This document shows positions 21,069 to 34,560 of a stretch of DNA of 64,000 nucleotides, in pieces (within the stretch, counting starts at the first letter, position 1; the number at the start of each line of letters is the position of its first letter). Source of the DNA: Congeria kusceri (lineage: Eukaryota > Mollusca > Bivalvia > Myida > Dreissenidae); assembly GCA_027627225.1 (NCBI GenBank), contig CM051033.1, forward strand, positions 8,698,501 to 8,762,500, given 5' to 3'. The notes below the pieces were generated by a model. The model worked only from the letters and a program-made list of their open reading frames with translations. It was not told where the DNA came from and made no database searches. The translations under genes were made by a program, and so were the position numbers.

Positions 21069-22022
21069 AAAGACAAAGTTAGTGATATTAAGCACGTGAA
21101 TCACACCTACCAACTTAGTCCAAGTTGGTAACCAATAGACGGTAGGAAAGTACATAAACACGTTGACCAATAAAAATGAGCAATCTTTCCTTAACAAAAA
21201 TCGTTATTGTTCGGCATTTTTTCATTCATTCACAATTTCATTATATACTTTATGTCTTTACTTATCATGAGCGTAATTAGGCTTCTCTATTATTTTTTAT
21301 TGTTTACACACCTTTAAGAAAACGTACATTTTTGTCCAAACGGTAGAATTACCATTTAAGCTCTGTATATATTTATAAGTAACTCAATTTTTGACATGCT
21401 ATTTGAATGTTTACTATCTCTTTATGTTTCGTTGTTTTGATAGTTAACGTAATCTAAAGGAAACTCTTCACAGAATGACGAATTTATGATTTTTCAGGTT
21501 TTTGTCACAAATTCACAAAACAAGGAATTGTGTATATAAAGGAGCACAATTACGATACGGACATGGAAATATACTGTAAATACCGTTTCGTTAATGAGTA
21601 GTAATCAGTTGAAGTTGATAAAATTATAAAGCGTTTGTAACGCTAAACGATGAAATAAGTTGGAGTGTTTGTGTTCTTTTTGTTAAAAATGTACACATCA
21701 CGTGGATTACTTACATAACGTAAAACATGCAGAATCAAACCTTTTAATCCGGAGGTCTGAGGTTCGAACTCCTGTGGGAACAACTGTTTTTATTGTTTGT
21801 ATTATTATTATACTTCAACACTTTAGTTTCGATGTCTAAATCTGTTAGGTTATGATATTAAATGCCATACTTAAAAAAATACATAAATCTGTGAACACAA
21901 AATGATTTGCGTAGAAAATGATGTATTTTGCTTTAGATACTAACAGCAAACGAAGTGTTCTCGATGTTATTTAATTTCATCTAAATTGATGCCTTGGTGT
22001 ACCCGGTCACATTTAAGATACA
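21069..22022. other. AT-rich DNA with a B-box relic
   Basis: At 21755-21775, GGAGGTCTGAGGTTCGAACTCC has a perfect pol III B box (GGTTCGAACTCC), probably another SINE or tRNA relic. Nothing else recognised. Confidence 0.35.
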
Positions 22023-22113
22023 TGATTTTGTAACATAGATTTTTATCATTGTATACAACTCTACATATTATGATGCACTGATCATATTATGAAATCAATA
22101 CTCTTATAGCACT

Positions 22114-22355
22114 GGGGTGAGTTGCTCAAAACTTTAACGGCGAGTTAAGCTAACAGCCGTTAAATTTTGGATCGAATTATTTATGTTAATGAAACGTTAC
22201 AATTTTAAACTGCGAGTGTATTGTATACAATATGTTATGCTTAATAATGTACCAAATGTTTCATAAACAAGTAGCTTGTAGTATTTTCTTTTTTAAATCT
22301 TACGTCAACAGGCTGTTAGCTTAATGGGCCGTTAAAGGTTTGAGCAACTGGGCCC
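22114..22355. mobile_element. MITE with CCCAGTTGCTCAAA termini, copy 1
   Basis: The left end GAGTTGCTCAAAACTTTAAC is mirrored by GTTAAAGGTTTGAGCAACTG at the right end, with inner GTTAAGCTAACAGCC paired to GGCTGTTAGCTTAA. The same element occurs at 24564-24805 and 43600-43841. Confidence 0.7.
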
Positions 22356-22360
22356 TGATC

Positions 22361-22880
22361 ATTTTATGAATACTCTTATAGATATAGTTTGTGCTCGTAA
22401 GTGAATATACATGAATGTTTGAGTCATACTTTGTAGTTGAAAGGAATTTCTGAGGAAATTGTTATAATGTAAATGTATTTTTCTTTTATCCATTTTATGA
22501 ATACTCTTATAGATTTTGTTTGTGCTCGTCAGTGAATATACATGAATGTTTGAGTCATACTTTGCAGTTGAAAGGAATTTCTGAGGAAATTGTTATAATG
22601 TAAATGTATTTATCTTTTATCCATTTTATGAATACTCTTATAGATATAGTTTGTGCTCGTAAGTGAATATACATGAATGTTTGAGTCACTTTGTAGTTGA
22701 AAGGAATTTCTGAGGAAATTGTTATAATGTAAATGTATTTTTCTTTTATCCATTTTATGAATACTCTTATAGATTTTGTTTGTGCTCGTAAGTGAATATA
22801 AATGAATGTTTGAGTCATACTTTGCAGTTGAAAGGAATTTCTGAGGAAATTGTTATAATGTTAATGTATTTATCTTCCAT
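22361..22880 (+). repeat. 130-bp tandem repeat, four copies in an ABAB pattern
   Basis: Units start ATTTTATGAATACTCTTATAG at 22361, 22492, 22623 and 22752. Units 1 and 3 share GATATAGTTTG and TTTGTAG; units 2 and 4 share GATTTTGTTTG and TTTGCAG. Only one unit is present in the other duplication copy (about 24811). Confidence 0.8.
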
Positions 22881-23683
22881 TGTTATGACTATGTAGTATA
22901 GTTACTTATTATTGTTTTGTACTCGTACCGCTCACTTGATGGCATGTGTCAATGTATACTAGCCATTGAGTAATATAATCTGAAATAAGCAAAGTTTTAC
23001 ATTATTTTGCATATGTAAATATAGAACGCCCATGTTTAGTATAGTTTATAATACAGTAAATAGAAGTGTTACCCGACCATCTTTTTTAGCTCTTGTGATT
23101 TTTTTAAGCAGTTACGGAAATTTTTAATGTTGAAAAAAAAAAAAAGGCGAATGATCTCAGAATCGACCAAGCTTGTTTGTGATATAAGAATAGTACATAT
23201 TTAATAAAAGAAGTACCATGAACCCTCGGTCTCGATGGTAAGACTTCAATCTGTATGTCGAGTGACTTACGTGCAGTATAATACATGTACATTTTTAACG
23301 CTTTGATAGTAAAACACCTGTTACGGCAATGTTTACTGTAATTTTAATATTATAATATGTTTTATTTACGAACATTTTTACTGTGCCAATATTTGAATAT
23401 TGTCTTTAGGTAAAATATGTACTCACGCATACACTGTAACGCTAAGTGCAACATAAGTTCGGTATGCTATTTTTAGGAAGTTCTTTCATATTATTCCTTT
23501 TCATTGTTTATGTATTATCTGCAGAGACTATTATTCTACGCAATGTTCAGGATTTTGTGTAAAAGTCGATGCTCTTCAAACAGCATTTAAAAACATTTAC
23601 GTTAATTAAAATTATATATTTATTATGCAGTTGTGTGATTGTGTGGCAATTCTACCAATAATAAGACACCATTGACATATAGG

Positions 23684-23826
23684 ATGTGACACGAGTTGTC
23701 ATTTCATACCATATTTTATTAAACGAGTTCAGGAATGTTGTTAGTAAGCGAGCCTTTGGCGAGCTTACTTACGAATTTACTGGATGAGTTCAATAAACTA
23801 TGGTATGATATGACAACGAGTGTCAG
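23684..23826. mobile_element. Hairpin MITE in duplication copy 1
   Basis: GACACGAGTTGTCATTTCATACCATA is mirrored by TATGGTATGATATGACAACGAGTGTC. A central stem pairs GTAAGCGAGCC with GGCGAGCTTAC. The twin is at 25764-25906. Confidence 0.65.
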
Positions 23827-23893
23827 ATCTTTTTTATCACATGCTTTCAAACATACTAAAACCCTTCTAAGTTTACCAAAATAAGTTGGTAAT

Positions 23894-24471
23894 TAATGGC
23901 CATATACATTAAAACCTATTGTATATCTCATTATCAGAACAAACTTTACGGTGTTGTATTGCTTCACAACTGTACTGTATATTACTGCCATGTGGCTGCT
24001 AGTTTCGTTTGTATTTCACGTTGATATTGTTATGGTTGTTTTGTGTGCGATTATGTAGCAGACATATGTATGCAATACATGGAGGATATTTGTTAATTTT
24101 GGTGAATGATCGAATTGTATTTCACTAGTGGTTATATAAAAGCTACTTTCACGAGTTTTATTTTTGTTGAATTTTATAATGTGTTATCTGTAAACACATG
24201 TATGTAAACACTGTACATGTTAATAAATGGAGGTGAACAACTACTCGTAGATCAATGATATTTAAAGAAAAATAGTCAGTTTTATGTTATATTTTCAATG
24301 CAGTGAAAAAATAGATTTTTACTGTCTCGACAGTGTAAATAATCAAATATTAGTTAAACCAAAAAATTATATATTTCACTGAAAAGCATATAAGGGTACT
24401 CTATTCTTAAGGTATCAGACTGAGTTTGCCATTTATCATTTTGGAATGTTTGAAATGTTCTTTCTGATTTT
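23894..24471. other. Spacer between the two duplication copies
   Basis: About 580 bp of AT-rich single-copy-looking DNA with no recognised feature. Confidence 0.4.
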
Positions 24472-24563
24472 GGATTTTATAACATTAGATTTGTATCATT
24501 GTATACAACTCTACATATTATGATGCACTGATCATATTATGAAATCAATACTCTTATAGCACT

Positions 24564-24805
24564 GGGGTGAGTTGCTCAAAACTTTAACGGCGAGTTAATC
24601 TAACAGCCGTTAAATTTTGGATCGAATTATTTATGTTAATGAAACGTTACAATTTTAAACTGCGAGTGTATTCTATACAAAATGTTATGCTTAATAATGT
24701 ACCAAATGTTTCATAAACAAGTAGCTTGTAGTATTTGCTTTTTTAAATCTTACGTCACAGGCTGTTAGCTTAATGGGCAGGTAAAGTTTTGAGCAACTGG
24801 GCCCT
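24564..24805. mobile_element. MITE with CCCAGTTGCTCAAA termini, copy 2
   Basis: Same ends and length as 22114-22355; duplicated together with its flanks rather than inserted independently. Confidence 0.7.
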
Positions 24806-25763
24806 GATCATTTTATGAATACTCTTATAGATATAGTTTGTGCTCGTAAGTGAATATAAATGAATGTTTGAGTCATACTTTGTAGTTGAAAGGAATTTGT
24901 GAGGAAATTGTTATAATGTAAATGTATTTATCTTTCATTTTATGACTATGTAGTATAGTTACTTATTATTGTATTGTACTCGTACCGTATTATTGATGGC
25001 ATGTGTTAATGTATACTAGCCATTGAGTAATGTAATCTGAAATAATTATAGTTTTACATTATTTTGCATATGTAAATATTGAACGCCCATGTTTAGCAGA
25101 GTTTATAATACAGTAAATACAAGTGGCACCCGACCATCATTTTTAGCTCATGTAATTTGTTTAAGCAGTTACAGAAATTTTTATTGTTGAAAAAAACAAC
25201 AACAATGGCGAATGATCTCAGAATCGACAAAGCTTGTCTGTGTTATACTATATGTATAAGAAAAGTACATATTTAATAAAAGAAGTTCCATGAACCCTCG
25301 GTCTCGATGGTAAGACTTCAATCTGTATGTCGAGTGACTTACGTGCAGTATAATACATGTACATGGTTAACGCTTTGATAGTACAACACTTGTTACGGCA
25401 ATGTTTACTGTAATTTTAATATCATAATATGTTATATTTACGAACATTTTACTGTGCCAATAATTGAATATTGTTTTAGGTAAAATATGTACTCACGCAT
25501 ACATTGTAACGCTAAGTGCAACATACGTTCGGTATGCTATTTTTAGGAAGTTCTTGCATATTATTCCTTTTTATTCCTTTTTATTTATTATGTATTATCT
25601 GCACAGTCTATTATTCAACGCAATGTTCAGGATTTTAAGTAAAAGTCGATGCTCTTCAAACAGCATTTAAAGACATTTACATTAATTAAAATGATATATT
25701 TATTATGCAGTTGTGTGATTGTGTGGCATTTCTACCAATAATAAGACACCATTGACATATAGG

Positions 25764-25906
25764 ATGTGACACGAGTTGTCATTTCATACCATATTTTATT
25801 AAACGAGTTCAGGAATGTAGCTAGTAAGCGAGCCTTTGGCGAGCTTACTTACGAATTTACTGGACGAGTTCAATAAACTATGGTATGATATGACAACGAG
25901 TGTCAG
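25764..25906. mobile_element. Hairpin MITE in duplication copy 2
   Basis: Near-identical to 23684-23826, with the same GACACGAGTTGTCATTTC end. Confidence 0.65.
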
Positions 25907-25973
25907 ATCTTTTTTATCACATGCTTTCAAACATACTATAACCCTTCTAAGTTTACCAAAATAAGTTGGTAAA

Positions 25974-28900
25974 TCCTCAAAGTTGTGTACTGACCTGACG
26001 TCATTTCATGTTTACAAAATAACATCCTGCGATTGGTCATTCAAAGAATATGCAGCCAATAAAAACGCTCAAAATATTATCGTAGGCATGTGTAAGATAA
26101 AAAATTAAAAATATTCGTAATGGCTGTATTTCACGGAAAACAAAGCATGCGATCAATATCAATGTGAATTATTTTGCTTTAATGTTGAAAAAAGGGAAAC
26201 TCATGTACTTAAAGAATAATTCGCACTTGTTTAGCGAGCTTATGGGATTTTTGATTTACATTCATTTTGTAAATTGTATTTGTTGTGTTAATATGCAACA
26301 AATATATAAATGAATGTGATTTAAATATTGGTGTACACAATTGAAATGACTTATTCTTTGTTATAGTACCTTAATACATTATATTTTGTGAATAAAATAC
26401 AATTATATACTTGTTTTTGTTCTTTGCTGTGAATAGCAATTTGGTTAAGAAGTGGCAATTGGCTAGCTCCCAGAACATTCACTGAAAGGTTACTTGTGCC
26501 GAGAAATACGATGCTTGCGTGTATATACGTAACAATCAGAGTAAATTCGATCTTTAACTACGCTACGCTTTAAAGCAGTATACCAGAAATCTGTTAATAA
26601 AATAAACTTTGTAGACATCTTTTTTAATGGACATCTTACCGATAAAAAAAACGCATTTAAATCGATTTAAATCGATTAAATAAATACTGTTTATATAATT
26701 TACTATTGTTTGCAATGTTCACAATGTAAATTAAAGCCGAACGCCAAAAGCAATCAAACCGATTAATGAACCTATCAATTTCTGGAAATGGGCATTAAAT
26801 AGGTTGCCATCATATTTCATCCGGATTAATGTTCAAAATTACAAATTTCAAGTGTAAAACATGCAATATACGATTATTTGACATGCATGTTTTTTGAAAG
26901 TCGTTTCCAAAAGATCAGACAATAACATCGGTCGTCGAGGTTCGTTTAAATCAGTGTATTTGCTTTTGTTGCCGTCATCTTGAAAAACAAATATCAAAAG
27001 GTCCTTTATTCCCGGCAAGTGCCCAATTGCTAAAACAACACATCAGTTTTGCTCAGTGTTGGTGAGTTTGATTTATTCTCGTATTCATAACGACGTGCTG
27101 ACATTAAACGACATTAAAATATTAAATGTCTTTTTAAGGACATTACAATTGTGTCTTGGAAAATAATAAATGTAGATTCTAATTGTGTAACTGTGTTGAG
27201 TTTATCATTCAACAATAAGACAGTTTATTCTCAAATTTATTATTTAAGAAATCGATGTCTTTACATTGTAACATAATGTACTTTAAACGTTTAAATGCAT
27301 AAATAGTACATGTATGCGTTAGAATCCTAAGAACGCGTATAAAACCTAACTTACATAACATATGTCACGAACTAATCGTAACAGAGATTCATAAAAAAAT
27401 AAAGCGTTACCTGTACATGACAAATTCATTTGGTTACTTTACAACAATGATAGAATCGAAATTAAAATAAAGAATATGCGTCATAGTTTGTTGTCGAAAA
27501 TGCAACAGACAGAAGTTTAGATGCATAGGAATTAAGTCACGAGTGCGACAACAAACTATGACGTAAATTAATTGTATTATATTTTAAACGTACGCTTTTG
27601 TGGTCCTGAATTTTGAATCTATCAAAAAGCATTAATAGGCAGTAGTTAACCGTTCTTAAAATGTTATCAGTGATACAGAGCAGTGGCCCAGATAAGGCGC
27701 GTACAAATAAATAAAATAAATGAAAGATACGCAGAGTAAATAACAATTTGTGTGTACAGTTGATATGATTAGTAGTCAGGAAAAAGTCTTAAAATGTTCA
27801 TTACTATTACCTGTAACATTATTGCATACAAAAGACTGCATTATAAAGGATTATAACATGTATATTAATACTATGGTATTCTGCTCATATCAAAATGTAT
27901 TGTTGGATGTAAATTTACCTCACTAATCCTACATAAAGTGTACATTTACCCCCACACATTCTGAAGTAAGCGTACATTTACGCCCAGTGCAACTTATTAT
28001 CTGAAGCACTTAAACCGAGTCTCCATGTATATGCAAGTGGTAGATCGTTATGATTTATTGATGTTTACAACATTAAAATGAGTTGGCACATAAACGAAAG
28101 AATATGTTAATTCAGTGCATAGTGTGAACAATTTATAAGAGGAACATAGAGCAAAGTCGATTGTTTGTTTCGAATTGTAGACTATGCTGATTGCGGTTTA
28201 TCGTATGAGATTTCAAAATGTGGACTTCGCAAATCGGTGTAGTAGAGTATGCATGCTTTGATTCCGAACACAATGTCAAGATACCCATCTTTTAGCCGAG
28301 TATGGAACCCTATTATTATTATTATGAACCCTATTCCGCTGGTGTAGATGTATTTTCGAAATCATGGACAGGAACATTTGGGCTGTTTGTTCCATATTTA
28401 TCAAAGATTAATGGAGTGATACAAACGATGGAAATTTATAAATTTATAAAAAAGTTGAAATAATCAGCTGTGTGCGACCCATGATTATACGAATTGGTAT
28501 GTCATATCATATGTCACCATAACTACAGTGGTTAAACACGTAATACATGTTTTATTGGTAAAATATGATAGTTGCGCTAATAACTCGTTCAGTGTTCTTA
28601 TGTGAAGAAAATAAAAATTACCGAATTTAAATTCTGGTTATGAAGCCAGAACCAGCAAACACGACGTGTTATATTCGTGATGATATGTTCTTTCCAAAAA
28701 GTCACAAATTCAACGGATATTTTCGTAAAACATCATTCAGTTGAATCCTGCATTCCGTGTTTTACTATTATATTTGTGTCAGCATTATAAATTGAATATA
28801 AAAACAATTCGAACAGAGACATTGCTTGGCGATTTATAATCTTCAAAACGCGGCCTTAAAATAGATATTTCCACGTAAAGAAATCCGACTTTAAAATATA

Positions 28901-29594
28901 TATCACGATTGTGTAGTTCGGTTAATTGTTGTCTCTCAATAATGTCGTTTTGAATTGTATCTGTTAACAATGTGCAGCTGATGAATTGAGGTCCATTGTA
29001 ATACGTACGCCACTAATTAAACCGTTAACAGGTGTGAAAACTAGACAGCCGCTTCAGCAGCTAACAATACTATGTACGAACTAATAAGGCATGTTAAAAC
29101 AACTTTCAATTTAAAATGAAAAATAATGTCGGGCAAGAAACCTGATGAGCCAAATTCTTTTTCCGGTGTACACTGTCATGGTCTTTCTTTGGGCTACAAA
29201 CATGATTATTTTACTTTTCAAGACATTCCGACATTCTGTCATTACATTTTCATAACCAACACATTCTACTAATGTACCTGGGTATATACATGTAGTAAAA
29301 AAAATGATGGTTATCAGTTTTATTACTGGGCAATCTTTGTGGAAGACAGTAGATTAATTTGTCGCAGTGAAATAATGATGGCGTTAAACAAACCTAAATC
29401 TAAGCCTTAAAAACAAACACTATGCCAAATATTAAACATATTTAACATTCTTATGAATGCTTAAAGGAAGTTACAGAATATTATATTTTAGAAATGTCGT
29501 ATTTTTCAAATAAAGCATTTGGAGTAGCAAACCTTTATATTCTGTGAAACAAAAATAAATAAATAAAAACGAAAAAAAAATCTGCCTCTGAAAT
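25974..29594. other. AT-rich DNA, one hairpin
   Basis: An 18-bp perfect inverted pair, CGTCATAGTTTGTTGTCG at 27479-27496 and its complement at 27546-27563, encloses about 50 bp and is probably a small MITE. A short ATT repeat lies near 28312-28323. No convincing exon or RNA gene was found; the open frames have no recognisable domain. Confidence 0.4.
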
Positions 29595-29645
29595 TGATCG
29601 TACCTCGAGCGCCGGCGTGAGTTAGCCACTAGGCCATTGACCCTG
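29595..29645 (-). repeat. tRNA-like / SINE head relic
   Basis: On the minus strand, TGGCCTAGTGGCTAACTC contains TGGCCTAGTGG, an exact A-box match. A weak B box (GGTACGATCAA) lies downstream. It is probably a degenerate SINE head. Confidence 0.35.
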
Positions 29646-31930
29646 TTCCCAAATCCAGTGTAATTTTCTAATAAGGCTACTGGAGTGTAACCGACCTCGA
29701 TTGCAAGTACTGCGTAATTCCCGACAAACTGTGAATTCCATTGCGTTCTTTATTATTTATATAACGAATAGGTGAATAATATAATAAGTAATAAAACAAT
29801 TGTAATAAAGTAATTAATCATGCCCCACTCAACAAATAACCTTAATATAAGTCGGCGATAACGAGAAGAAAAGGCTAGGATTAAAATGTCTATGTTTCTT
29901 CATGGCTCGCTTCGTGACCAGTTTGTTAGTTGTAATTCATGGTAAAATGAAAAGTTATACATGTTTAAGCACAACACAGAACCACCTTAACTTGCATCGA
30001 CAAAAAGCGAGAAGAATAGGTTAATATTATAATATGTCCATGATTCTACTTGGCTCTTGGCCCAATTAAACCATTTATCAATGACTTCGAACGCTGCATA
30101 GTGGACTTCTTTCTTCCGCTATTTTTAGTCTCAAAATTTGATCCTACATTTTAAGCTGTGTATTATCCGACTTGTTTAGTTTGTTTTAAACATATTATGT
30201 TCAAATCACATTCTTCATCAAAACGATCGATGAATTTGGGAAACGTTCATGATATTGAAAATAGTACTTCTTACTTTCGCGTAATAATAAATAAGTTAAA
30301 ATCATAGTGATTCCAGAAGCGGTACCTATAGTTGTTCTGCGAACAAGTAAAAAGTTATTTAAATTGGATGATTGGCCTGCATGTATTTGTACAAGGCAAA
30401 TGTAATAGTTTACAAAAGAAGATTGATTCAGAAAAGATAACAGATAAGACGTCATCGCCGTCATCGCCGATTGCAATGTTCAAATAACTGTATACTGCTT
30501 AGTGAAAAAGGCGGCATTGTGTTTGTTGCAAAATGAAAAAAAATCTATATGGGCGGCTGTTCAATACGGTACATAGTTGCATCACCAGTAAGAATATTGA
30601 CAATAACATTTGCATAGTTGATTTGTTGTATATGTTTTGCAACTGTGTTATGCACGTTATAACTACTATTCATATTTAGTTTACAATATCTGCTGTTCCC
30701 GTCAGAAATCTTGCCAGGGTCACGAATTCCACTGATACAAAGTTTTAAGAGAGTTTGTTTTCACGGTATAAAAACGAATGGGTACCCTCTCCGTTGTAAT
30801 AGCCCGAAATGCACCCTCTCCTTTAGAAGTTATCCCGGAGCACTACAAGTTGTTCACTTTCACGTTTCAGTTGAAAAAATAATCGTGGTTGACGACTCTC
30901 TAATACGTTTTTCTTTTTTTAACTTGATGTTGCATTTGTAAAAAATCAACCACGTCTTTGAATAGTTGATGTTCCGCGCGGCATGTTTTTTCAAGCAACT
31001 TTCCCCATTATTGCCGTATTTGTATGTTGTATAGGGGCTGATACCATAACGAAATAACGAAATAATAATATCCCGATCTTTAACATTCATCTGTTTCTAC
31101 GTGCGCGCCAATTAAAGTACATTATGACGTGTTCATCAGGGATTGGCAATAGCCGGTGCGGAAGCTATAACAAAGGAACGCATGCATTTCTGTGACGGGA
31201 AGCTTAGCGCAAGTTAAGCTTAGGTATTTACGAATAGTACATATATTGTAACACATTTTATGTTGCAATATTTACATGGCATATGCATTTTAATAGGGAG
31301 GGGGGTATGCATTCATAATTGTGTGTAAGCAATGTCTCATCACCTGCGTAGTAATATCTGTGTGTCCTATTTTTATGCAAAGTATATTTTGATAAGAATA
31401 TTTACATGAACCAAGATGTCTTATACTGTAAAATTTTAATATTTCTTGCATTTATTGTTAACGTTTGATTAAATGTTTTTATAATTAGATCTAATATAGA
31501 TCTACATGTAATTTCGTTCCAGTTTTACTTCTACAATAATCAATATGCCCATTTTTATCACTTTTTTGGATAGGATTCTTTCATGCAGGTCTACAAGTGC
31601 TTTTTTTATATATAAAAATAATCATTTCGCTACCATGTAATGTGAACATGTAATGGTATTTTAAGTAAACATTAGTTTTCTTAGAATTAAGCGACCACAG
31701 AAAATATTAATGACGTAACATCGTTGAACGTTGGCATAGCTTTAACATGGATTTAATTTCACACTGATGTGTCTATTTTCTATGCAAATATATCAAGATC
31801 GGTTCATTTAATTTGTAGTTTTATCACAATTTACAATTGTGACTTGTTATAAATGTACAATAAGGAAAACATATTTTTTTAATTTATATGTCATCCTTTC
31901 TAAGACACGAACAAGAGCGCCCGGGCAAAG
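29646..31930. other. AT-rich DNA, nothing coding recognised
   Basis: Two related blocks about 160 bp apart (near 29862 and 30004: 'agcgagaagaa..aggtta' type) suggest an old local duplication. A GC-richer patch at 30700-30860 (TTTCACGGTATAAAAACGAATGG, then 'caccctctcctttag') is open for 76 residues but resembles no known protein. Confidence 0.35.
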
Positions 31931-31947
31931 TAAACGAGCGTAATATA

Positions 31948-32240
31948 GGTGGGAGCAGTGGTCTAATGGGACGCTGGCTTTGGGATCGTGAGGTCCCCGG
32001 TTCTAATCCCGCCCGAACCACTGGAATTTATCTGAGCAAAACATTTATCCTACGATTGCTCTTCTCCACCCAGGTGTATAAATGGGTACCTGTGAGGGAA
32101 ATAAGGCAATGTGCTGTGGCAATGTGCTGTACTGCGCCGAGTGTTAACGGACGACAGTGATCGTGGAGGTAAATGTGAAAGTCGGCTGAAGATGAATACC
32201 GTATCAAACTATAAACCAACCCTTTATCTTTACTGTACTG
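31948..32240 (+). mobile_element. tRNA-derived SINE, near full length
   Basis: The tRNA-like head (from 31951) has an A box in GTGGTCTAATGGGACGCTGG and a B box GGTTCTAATCCC at 31999-32010, spaced as in pol III promoters. The body carries 'cacccaggtgtataaatggg' and 'tacctgtgagggaaat', a conserved-looking domain of invertebrate SINEs, and the copy ends near 'caaactataaaccaaccctttatc'. The tRNA part lacks a paired acceptor stem, so it is not a working tRNA. The 90-residue open frame over it is spurious. Confidence 0.75.
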
Positions 32241-32611
32241 CCGATCTTCAATAGGAAATATATATAACTCATTTTTCTTAAATTGTTTAATGCAAGGGAA
32301 ATAAAAATGTTAATTTTTGCATAAAGTTTCATTTGTAGCTGCAATTTGAAGGTGAAATGAGGAAAGAAATGGAATCTTTAATAGAGAACTATTTTTTTAA
32401 TCGAAGTGTGCATTCTATTTTGTGTAATTTGGTTACAAGGGTACTTCGCTGTTCCGATAAGAAAACTGCTGTGCGTGTCATTTCTCTTAGACTGGCAATA
32501 CAATTCATGTTCAACAAAAACAATATAAAGGAATGCTATGAAATATTCCAAAATATAATGCAAATATAAGGATGGAAATTAATTTCGGTTGCGATCATGC
32601 GATTATGAAAG

Positions 32612-33298
32612 TGAAGCAGGGTGTTCAATTCAGCTTCATTGATTGCGATCCTCTAATATTTAACAATTGTCCAATTAGTGTATGCGAAATAGTCAGTGTG
32701 AAAGTAGGTATGTGTGAGTGAATCAATATTGAACTGTTTGTATATGCTTTCCATTCTTTTTTATGGTGAATAGAAATTAATTGTACGTCTTAGTTCTTTG
32801 GAAGTTTGAAATCGTAACAATCTTGGCTTTTGGAGGATAAAGTCACAATATAAATTTATCAGAGTTAAATACACCTAATCGACTATATATCTTAAGCTGT
32901 ATGTATTTATTATTTAAATACCTTTATAGAAGGATAAACTGGGTTTTTGGTGAGTCATTTTAATACTGTTGTATTGTTGTATAATTATAACTTTGTAATA
33001 ATTGTATATTTTGTAGGTTTTATTTCATACTATTGTATTTGTGTACGTTTTATTTCATATTATTGTATTTTTGTATTGTTCTGAAATATTGTTACATAAT
33101 CAAGGATCATTTATACAATGTATTGTATGCACTTTTTCAGGCCATCTATAATATATATACAATACATTTGTAAAGGACCTCACTGGGTCTATTTTACCGC
33201 TACAAACGGCGCCCAAAGTGTTACAAGTGGACAATTGTTAAAAACCAATATTAAAGGATACAATCAGTGAAGCTGAATTGAATACCCTGCTTCATACT
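32612..33298. mobile_element. TIR element of about 690 bp
   Basis: Terminal inverted repeats of about 35 bp: GTGAAGCAGGGTGTTCAATT at the left and its near-complement, ending ACCCTGCTTCAT, at the right. The inside is AT-rich with repeated TTTTATTTCATA.TATTGTATTT phrases (33020-33070) and no ORF. It is a non-autonomous DNA element. Confidence 0.6.
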
Positions 33299-33899
33299 CC
33301 CTCTGTAGAAAAAAATGGCTCCTGACATTTTATAAATGCCAAACATAAAACAATAATACTACATATTACTGATAAAAGCAAGGTTCGTTATTTAATGCAA
33401 CAAGTTAAGTCTCGCAGTACACTTTCCACTGGAGTAGTGTTGAGCTTTCCGGACAGTGTGGGAGAAGTAACTCCGCTGTAACCTGACTATGGATGAATCA
33501 GCTGATCTACTGACCTAGATACCGACCAGCTGTAGTTAACAACAGTAGTCTAAAAACATATTGACTGGAAAATGAAAACATACATGAGATGAAAATAAAA
33601 ATTAACATTACTCAGGCTTGCATTTAATTAAACTATTTAGATATGTTTAATATTACCATGGAAATGCAATATGAAGTTAAAAACACACAAAAATAATTTA
33701 AAATATCTCTGATAGACTCACTAGACGTGGACATGTTATATATGTTTACATGGACATGTTATATGTTTTTCTAAACCCTCTCTAAAAATCTAAAATAATG
33801 AATTTACACATAATACATTTTAAGTTCTTTTTTTAAATTTATTATTTAAGTAACTAGCATACATGGACATAGCCCAATGTCCATATTTATCTGAGGTTT

Positions 33900-34560
33900 T
33901 CAGTATCTTTGGGGCCGGCCAACAAGTTCTGATTGTAATGTTAGTTGCAGTGTAGGCTGTGGTGTAGCCCGAGATGTAGGCTGTGGTGAAGGCTGTGTTG
34001 GCTTTGATGTAGCCTGAGATGTAGGCTGTGGCGAAGGCTGGGGATTAAAATGAGAACTAGACCTTTCACCAGCAAATGACTGAAAATGTGAGTAAGCACT
34101 TAATATAGTGTATCTCTGATCCAAGATTGGAATAGAGGTATTGTTTGATTGCTCAGACAGAGAACTTTCAGCCATATCAACTGATAGTAACTGATAGTTA
34201 TTGTAGTTTGGGACTCAGTATCACTCAGGCAAGTTGGGATTTGCATTAACAACCAAACTGTTGGTCCTTTGCCTTTTCACTGGATAACCGGGTGCATATC
34301 CAACTCTACGTTGTGGAATTACATAGGGTTCCGACTTAGTCGCATCAACAGAATTATCACTGTCGAATGTATACACCTTTTCGGATTTTGACTTGGATCT
34401 GATATCCGTTTAGGACTTTGGGCTTTTTGTTTGGGTTGTGATGTGGGATTAAAACTTAGGCAATGAGGATATTGGCAACAATAAATTCCTGTGCAAGGTC
34501 CAATTCCATCTTCACGCTTTACCCTGTATACAGGAATTTCTGGATTTGCGATATCCAAAA
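33900..34560 (-). pseudogene. Gypsy pol C-terminal Pro/Gln-rich tail
   Basis: Two open pieces (34558-34319 and 34175-33900) are rich in Pro, Gln, Ser and Thr, with a PQPSPQPTSQAT-type repeat at 33960-34050. Position after the integrase suggests the tail of pol. No chromodomain was recognised. Confidence 0.5.

Larger units (their letters stand above)
22023..23893 (+). repeat. Segmental duplication, copy 1
   Basis: From 'atttttatcattgtatacaac' to 'accaaaataagttggtaa' this matches 24472-25973 closely over its whole length, including two embedded MITEs. It is about 370 bp longer because its internal 130-bp unit is present four times rather than once. It is non-coding. Confidence 0.8.
24472..25973 (+). 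repeat. Segmental duplication, copy 2
   Basis: A direct repeat of 22023-23893, carrying the CCCAGTTGCTC MITE (24564-24805), one 130-bp unit and the hairpin MITE. Differences are scattered substitutions and small indels. The 68-residue frame at 25464 is not supported in the other copy. Confidence 0.8.

Noticed and set aside
30711..30941. 76-residue + strand frame in a GC-richer patch
   Set aside because: No recognisable domain, no conserved flanking exons; composition alone is not enough.
31951..32025. Functional tRNA gene
   Set aside because: A and B boxes are present, but no paired acceptor stem; the conserved SINE body follows directly.
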